Positions 31,358-35,597 of a stretch of DNA of 35,597 bases are shown piece after piece. The position numbers and the translations under genes were made by a program. This DNA comes from Desulfobacteraceae bacterium (GTDB lineage Bacteria; Desulfobacterota; Desulfobacteria; Desulfobacterales; Desulfolunaceae), in assembly GCA_013619155.1 (NCBI GenBank), contig JABXKT010000013.1:1-35597 (forward strand), given 5' to 3'. Each line of letters begins with the position of its first letter. Within the stretch, counting starts at the first letter, position 1. The notes under the pieces were generated by a model. It saw nothing but the letters and a program-made list of their open reading frames with translations. It did no database searches and was not told where the DNA came from.

Positions 31358-32050
31358 TTAGCCCCTCTTTTTATCGTCGGTATTCGGTGCTGAGAGGGTC
31401 TGGTAGCCGGTGAGGATACGGGCCAGGGTGGTGATGCCACAGGCCAGGGCGAAGAGATAAGCCAGAATAGGAAAGGCATCGGGGATCAGGCAGACGATGA
31501 GGTAGAAGAGGATCGTCTCGGTGCCTTCGGTGAGCCCTCCCATATAGTAGAGGGCCTTGTGGGGGTAGACGGATGAGGTGAGTTTTCGTCTCTCCGCCAG
31601 TACGGCAAAGGCTAGGAAACTCGACCCGGTGCCCATAAAGGAGAAGAGGAGGAGCACCGAGGCCAGGGCGTTTTTTTCTGGATTGGCCCAGGCAAATCCC
31701 ACCACCACCGAGGCGTAGAAGATGAAGTCGAGGACGATATCGAGAAATCCTCCGGCATCGGTGGGGCCGTTCCGCCGTGCTATTAAACCATCCATGCCGT
31801 CGCCGATACGGTTGATGATGATGATGCCTAAGGCCACCTTGTACCACCCCATGGCCAGGGCCGGCATGGCGAGAAGCCCGATGATAAATCCAGCCACGCT
31901 TACCCGATCTGCCCCTATCCCCCTTGCCTCCAGGGGTTTGGCTATCCACCCCAGGGGGCGCCTTACCCATCCACTGCTCCATCGGTCCAGCACGCTACTC
32001 TCCCTCCCCTTTTTTCCATTGATGCCGATGATGGGCCCTTTTTTTGGCAT
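31358..32050 (-). CDS. CDP-alcohol phosphatidyltransferase family membrane enzyme
   Basis: This 230-residue membrane protein has about six hydrophobic segments and the complete family motif: GDGMDGLIARR followed by GGFLDIVLD, that is Asp-x2-Asp-Gly-x2-Ala-Arg-x8-Gly-x3-Asp-x3-Asp. These aspartates bind two metal ions and the CDP-diacylglycerol (or CDP-alcohol). Members make phospholipid head groups such as phosphatidylglycerol phosphate, phosphatidylserine or inositol phosphate; the acceptor alcohol cannot be predicted here. The ATG at 32050 has no obvious ribosome site, so the start is uncertain. It stands apart from neighbouring genes. Confidence 0.88.
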   Translation of the reverse strand: MPKKGPIIGINGKKGRESSVLDRWSSGWVRRPLGWIAKPLEARGIGADRVSVAGFIIGLLAMPALAMGWYKVALGIIIINRIGDGMDGLIARRNGPTDAGGFLDIVLDFIFYASVVVGFAWANPEKNALASVLLLFSFMGTGSSFLAFAVLAERRKLTSSVYPHKALYYMGGLTEGTETILFYLIVCLIPDAFPILAYLFALACGITTLARILTGYQTLSAPNTDDKKRG

Positions 32051-32353
32051 GGTTTAATAATGGCCATTTTAGGGTAACAAGCCCCCCGGCAAAAAAGCCG
32101 CGACGGAGCGCGGCGCGCCCGGGAGGGTGTCGTGGTGACTCAGCTCCATTGCCAACGCTCTGGAAGTGTTTCCGTGCTGTAGACCCTATCTCTCTTCAAC
32201 TTCCCAACAAATATGGGCCACCTTCAAAAGTGTAACCCTGTTTTGAACCAGGCCCTTTTTTTCTCAAAAAGCGTCGCAAAAACTTTTTCGATTACCGCCA
32301 CAACATGTTGGGGTGGCGTTCTTTTTGACAGCAAATGTGACGGATCCGAGGAA

Positions 32354-32505
32354 CGATGGGTTTGTGCCACCCATCTTCATACTCGTGGAAGGCCGATGAC
32401 GTCTGTCGCTCCATCCGTAGGGTGCACTACGATCACGATCCCCATCGGTATGGGCGTGGCCCACCCCTCTTCATCCTCGTGGAGGGCCGATGGGGTCTAT
32501 CGATT
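32354..32505 (+). repeat. Two imperfect tandem units of about 92 bp
   Basis: Each unit starts with a small hairpin (GATGGGT/ACCCATC; TGGGC/GGCCCA) and continues with a TCTTCAT(A/C)CTCGTGGA(A/G)GGCCGATG block, then GTCT(G/A)TCG. The units begin near 32354 and 32447. No protein function is supported. Confidence 0.5.
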
Positions 32506-32552
32506 AAATCGACACGCCTGGCCGCCGGCGGTCAGTTTTTTGGCCACCTTGG

Positions 32553-32589
32553 CTATTCGGAGGCCCTCTCCGAATAGTGCCCCTTTTTT
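32553..32589 (+). terminator. Plus-strand intrinsic terminator without an assigned gene
   Basis: CTATTCGGA pairs with TCCGAATAG over seven bases and is followed by TGCCCC and six T. The flanking genes are both on the minus strand, so an unseen plus-strand transcript would end here. Confidence 0.65.
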
Positions 32590-32638
32590 CTATCGCATCA
32601 ATCCTGGCAACACAAGAGGGGCAGGGGCCGCCGGACGG

Positions 32639-33298
32639 TCACTCTATGGACGGCACCCGGAGCTGTGTCGGTCCCAGGTGGACGAGGCGACCCCCTAAGG
32701 GGATATCATCTTTGTCGTGGGTGACGAGGAGGGCGGGGATGCCCATGGCCCGGATTTTAGCGAAGACGAGGTGGCGAAAGCTTTGGCGTAAGGGTTTGTC
32801 GAGCTTTGAGAAGGGCTCGTCCAGAAGCACGGCCTTGGGCCGGCTGAGGAGGGCGCGTATGAGGCTGATGCGCGCCTTCTGGCCCCCGGAGAGGGCCTCG
32901 GGCCTTCGATCTTCCAGCCCCTCTAAGTCCAATTCGGTGAGGGCGCAGAGAGCCTCTGTCCGCCTCTCCTGTGCCCCGCCTCGAGGTAGGGCAAAGAGGA
33001 GATTCTCTAAGGCCGTCATGTGGGGAAAGAGGAGGTCGTCCTGGAAGAGGATGGCGATGCCCCGTTTTTCTATGGGTAGGGTGGTGAGCTCTCTATCACC
33101 CAGGGTCAGAGTACCGTTGGCGGTGAAGTGGGGCGGCAGGGCTCCGGAGATCCAGCTTAGGAGGGTGGATTTTCCACTGCCCGAAGGGCCCATGATGGTC
33201 ACCACCTCCCCAGGGGCGATGGTGAGGCAGAGTTCGGGAAAGAGGGGCGAGGCCCCGTTTCTGATGGTGAGGCGCGATAGGGTAAGGGCTCGGTTCAT
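32639..33298 (-). CDS. ABC importer ATPase, YnjD-like
   Basis: The protein has 219 residues, with Walker A GPSGSGKST, Q-loop LFQDDLLFPH, signature LSGGQKAR, Walker B AVLLDEPFSKLD and switch histidine VTHDKDD. Its ATG overlaps the permease stop by four bases (33295-33298), so the two are translationally coupled. A longer frame upstream is a shadow of the permease. With the permease and binding protein it matches the YnjBCD (COG4134-4136) importer type, related to thiamine/iron/sulfate importers. The natural ligand of this type is not established. A thiamine-like importer (ThiQ) is the alternative reading. Confidence 0.88.
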   Translation of the reverse strand: MNRALTLSRLTIRNGASPLFPELCLTIAPGEVVTIMGPSGSGKSTLLSWISGALPPHFTANGTLTLGDRELTTLPIEKRGIAILFQDDLLFPHMTALENLLFALPRGGAQERRTEALCALTELDLEGLEDRRPEALSGGQKARISLIRALLSRPKAVLLDEPFSKLDKPLRQSFRHLVFAKIRAMGIPALLVTHDKDDIPLGGRLVHLGPTQLRVPSIE

Positions 33299-34950
33299 GG
33301 GGTTCCTCGTTTCATTCGGGGAAGGATGAGGGCCATGGCGTAGGCCAGGGCGGGTAGGGTGAGCTGAATGAGGGCGTAGATGGCTGCGATGCGTCGGTCG
33401 ACGCCGCTGCCGATGGCCACGGCCTCGGTGGTGATGGTGGCGATGCGTCCCCCCCCGAGCATGAGGGTGGGGAGAAACTGGGCGATGGAGACGGAGAATC
33501 CCACGGCCCAGGAGAAGAGTATGGGGCGAAGGAGCATGGGGAGCTTGATCTTGAGAAAACAGGTGAGGGGCGAGTGGCCCATGGTGAGCCCCACGGTAGT
33601 GTAGCGCGCATCGAAGCGGTGGTAGGTGCCGTGGAGGCAGATCCAGATATAGGGAAAGACGAAGATGAGATGCCCCCATACCACGAGGGGGAGGGTGGGG
33701 GAGAGCCCCATACGAAGAGCGGCCACGTGAATTCCGAAGAGCATGGGAAGCTGGGGTACGAGGATGGGCAGGGCCATGATCCAGAGGGGCCAGGGGCGGC
33801 GCGTTCGATTTTGATGCTCCAGGGTGCCGATGACAAGCAGGGTGGCTATGATACTGGAGAGGAGGGCAATGATCACAGAAAAACCCATGGGATACCATGC
33901 GTAGGGGAGCTCCGAAGCCCAGTTCGCAAGGGATACCCGGGCGGGCCAGGCGTCGGGGAATCGCCATCGTGTGGTTACACTCCAGAGGAGAAGGGCCGAG
34001 AGGACGGAGATGCTGACGAAAAACCCGGTACCCATCGAGCCCCGGACGATGCCCGTAAGGCCTCGGGGAGAGCGGCCCCTATTTCCATCGATCCGGATTT
34101 TTTTCACGAGGGTGGCTGCGAGGCGCTCTCCTAACACCCAGATGCCCATGAATATCCCGGTCAGTCCCAGGAGGAGGAGGGCTCCCGAGGTGGCCCGGGG
34201 GATGAGGGAGAGCTCGGGCTCCTGAAACCATCCGAAGACCACCACGGAGAGGGTGGGAGGCCGGTTGGGCCCTAAGAGGATGGCCATATCCACCACCGAG
34301 AGGCTGTAGGCCATGACGGCACACAAGGGGAGGCGGATGAGGGGGTAGATCTGGGGGATGAGGATTTTGAGCCATACCTGGTGGGGCCGATAGCCCAGGC
34401 TACGCCCCAACCAGAGCTGACGATCCACATCGATCTGGGAGAGGGCGGCCATGCATATGAGGAGGAGAAAGGGGGTCTCCTTTATGGCCAGGGCCAGGGT
34501 GAGGGTGAGCCCATAGGGGTCTTGGATGATCTGCCAATCCGGAGGGCGGCTCCAGCCGGTGAGGCCGGGGGTGGCCAGGCGCGCCAGCCAGCCGCTGGGA
34601 GAGATGAGAAAGGCGAAACCGATGGCAAAGGCGACGTGGGGCAGGGAGAGCAAGGGGGGGAGCATGCGTTGGATCCATCGCCACCACGGGGTGCCCCAGG
34701 TGAAGGTGATGCCTAGAAGGGCCAGGGCTAGGGAGATAAGGGTGGCACCGCTTCCCGTGGTGAGGGTGAGACGAAGGCTCTGGCCCAGGCCCGGTTCGGC
34801 CATCAGCGCTTTCATGGCGTCTAAGCTCAGATGCAGCTCGCCCGTCACCATGTTGGTACCCAGGGCCGGTAAGAGTATCCCGGCCATGGCAAAAATTAAG
34901 GGGGCGAGGCAGAGGAGGATCACAATAAGGGGGAAGAGGGGTAAGATCAT
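33295..34950 (-). CDS. ABC importer permease, YnjC-like, two fused permease domains
   Basis: The protein has 551 residues from the ATG at 34950, two bases after the binding-protein stop; a GTG at 34977 that overlaps that gene is an alternative. It is hydrophobic throughout, with two homologous permease halves. Each has an EAA-type loop, the first around LGRSLGYRPHQVWLKILIPQ, the second around GLTMGHSPLTCFLKIKLP. The fused layout is that of YnjC, ThiP and FbpB. It forms the complete inner-membrane channel with the ATPase encoded next. The gene order (binding protein, permease, ATPase) with tight overlaps shows one operon. Confidence 0.88.
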   Translation of the reverse strand: MILPLFPLIVILLCLAPLIFAMAGILLPALGTNMVTGELHLSLDAMKALMAEPGLGQSLRLTLTTGSGATLISLALALLGITFTWGTPWWRWIQRMLPPLLSLPHVAFAIGFAFLISPSGWLARLATPGLTGWSRPPDWQIIQDPYGLTLTLALAIKETPFLLLICMAALSQIDVDRQLWLGRSLGYRPHQVWLKILIPQIYPLIRLPLCAVMAYSLSVVDMAILLGPNRPPTLSVVVFGWFQEPELSLIPRATSGALLLLGLTGIFMGIWVLGERLAATLVKKIRIDGNRGRSPRGLTGIVRGSMGTGFFVSISVLSALLLWSVTTRWRFPDAWPARVSLANWASELPYAWYPMGFSVIIALLSSIIATLLVIGTLEHQNRTRRPWPLWIMALPILVPQLPMLFGIHVAALRMGLSPTLPLVVWGHLIFVFPYIWICLHGTYHRFDARYTTVGLTMGHSPLTCFLKIKLPMLLRPILFSWAVGFSVSIAQFLPTLMLGGGRIATITTEAVAIGSGVDRRIAAIYALIQLTLPALAYAMALILPRMKRGTP

Positions 34951-34952
34951 CT

Positions 34953-35597
34953 CTAATGGCCGTATCGTCTCTTCCACTCCCTCTCCATGGCGGTCATCCA
35001 GGAGGGGTGGGGCTCGGCAACGCTTCGCTGCAAGGGGGGGAATGCCTGGAAGAGGGCGCGCTCTTCGGGGGCTAGTGTGGCGATATCAAGGACCGTGGGA
35101 TCGCCCCAGATATTGGTGTCGGCCTTCTTCGCCTGGGCCTCCGGAGAGAGGAGAAAGTCGATGATCACCTGGGCGGCGGCCTTGGCATCGCTGTTGTAGG
35201 GGATGGCCAGGAAGTGGCTGTTGGTGAGGGCGCCGATATCAAAGGTGCAAAATTGGGCCCCATCCGGAAGGAGCCCCTGTTTTTTCTTGGCGGCGGCATC
35301 CTGGGGGTTGAAGCTGATGGCCAGATCGATCTGGCCATCGTCTAAAAGCTGGATCATATGGGCGCTTCCCGTGGGGAAGGCCCGGGCACTTCGCCAGGTT
35401 AGGGGGTGGAGGGCGTCGAGCCAGTGCCATAGAGGGGCGGTGACCCTCTGGAACGCTTCCTCCTGTAAGGGGGCGTAGAGGGAGGCCCGCTCCTCGGCCA
35501 GGTCCAGGAGGATCTGCTTGAGAAAAGAGGAACCGTAGAACTGAGGGGGCATGGGATAGGTGATGCGTCCGGGGTGTGTCTGGGCATAGGCGAGGAG
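34953..35597 (-). CDS. ABC importer substrate-binding protein, YnjB-like (N-terminus outside the window)
   Basis: The frame is open to the right edge, so about 214 C-terminal residues are visible. The first ones (YAQTHPGRITYPMPPQFYGS) give the family-typical PGRxTYP-PPxFxGS sequence of COG4134 proteins. Further features are YNSDAKAAAQVIIDFLLSPEAQ and the end HPSWMTAMEREWKRRYGH. It binds the ligand in the periplasm. An internal ATG at 35552 is not the true start because homology continues upstream. The signal peptide must lie beyond the window. Confidence 0.85.
   Translation of the reverse strand, partial: LLAYAQTHPGRITYPMPPQFYGSSFLKQILLDLAEERASLYAPLQEEAFQRVTAPLWHWLDALHPLTWRSARAFPTGSAHMIQLLDDGQIDLAISFNPQDAAAKKKQGLLPDGAQFCTFDIGALTNSHFLAIPYNSDAKAAAQVIIDFLLSPEAQAKKADTNIWGDPTVLDIATLAPEERALFQAFPPLQRSVAEPHPSWMTAMEREWKRRYGH

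Larger units (their letters stand above)
32051..32638. other. Gene-free stretch with imperfect tandem repeat and terminator
   Basis: It holds the two-unit repeat (32354-32505) and the plus-strand terminator (32553-32589). A stretch near 32263-32299 resembles, inverted, the right flank of repeat copy D. The plus-strand open frames here have no ribosome site and run through the terminator. A non-coding transcript or a decayed gene is possible. Confidence 0.4.

Noticed and set aside
32213..32698. 161-residue plus-strand frame
   Set aside because: It has no ribosome site, runs through a terminator and into the ATPase gene antisense, and mostly translates the tandem repeat.
33299..33967. N-terminal extension of the YnjD-like ATPase
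   Set aside because: It overlaps the permease in another frame and has a Pro/His-rich, non-family sequence. The ATG at 33298 overlaps the permease stop in the usual ATGA way.

Overview
The window looks like a chromosomal segment of a Gram-negative, strictly anaerobic bacterium of the Desulfobacterota (former deltaproteobacterial) type. This is inferred from a class I hybrid cluster protein, an orphan HdrC/HdrB-like pair, a short MetE-like protein, a membrane polyferredoxin, COG2984/4120/1101-type and YnjBCD-type ABC importers, and signal peptides and beta-barrel proteins that imply an outer membrane. I see no rRNA, tRNA, CRISPR array, transposase or phage gene.

Left part (1-13.8 kb): the 3' end of an unknown gene, a membrane polyferredoxin, an ABC importer operon (substrate-binding protein, permease, ATPase) followed by a small outer-membrane-type protein, then hcp, a cyclophilin, ung, serC, an hdrC-hdrB-like pair and nth. 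The promoters of hcp and of the hdrC-hdrB-like pair each carry a TTGAC-N4-GTCAA-type dyad centred about 40 bp upstream of the predicted start site. This is the class II layout of a CRP/FNR-family activator and suggests one HcpR-like regulon.

Central part (14.3-25.7 kb), the most unusual region: a sigma54 enhancer-binding protein with a degenerate receiver domain, followed by nine secreted proteins on the same strand. They are two Ig-like periplasmic chaperone-type paralogues, two long-subunit paralogues plus the remnant of a third, four smaller subunit-like proteins, and a 939-residue predicted outer-membrane beta-barrel with Ig-like N-terminal domains and two SdrD-B-like C-terminal domains. 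A consensus sigma54 promoter precedes the second long-subunit gene and a 16-bp hairpin follows it. I read this as a chaperone/usher-like surface-fibre system without a recognisable classical FimD/PapC-type usher. That function is inferred from layout and sequence pattern only.

Right part (25.8-35.6 kb): a MoxR ATPase plus VWA protein pair, a MetE-like protein, tatA, a membrane-anchored protein of unknown function, a CDP-alcohol phosphatidyltransferase and a YnjD-YnjC-YnjB-type ABC importer that runs off the window.

A dispersed intergenic element is present in three long copies, one internally deleted copy and one end fragment. It has GCCTCCGGC/GCCGGAGGC ends and a central 35-bp palindrome whose outer arm differs between copies but always stays paired. 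This covariation points to a selected secondary structure.
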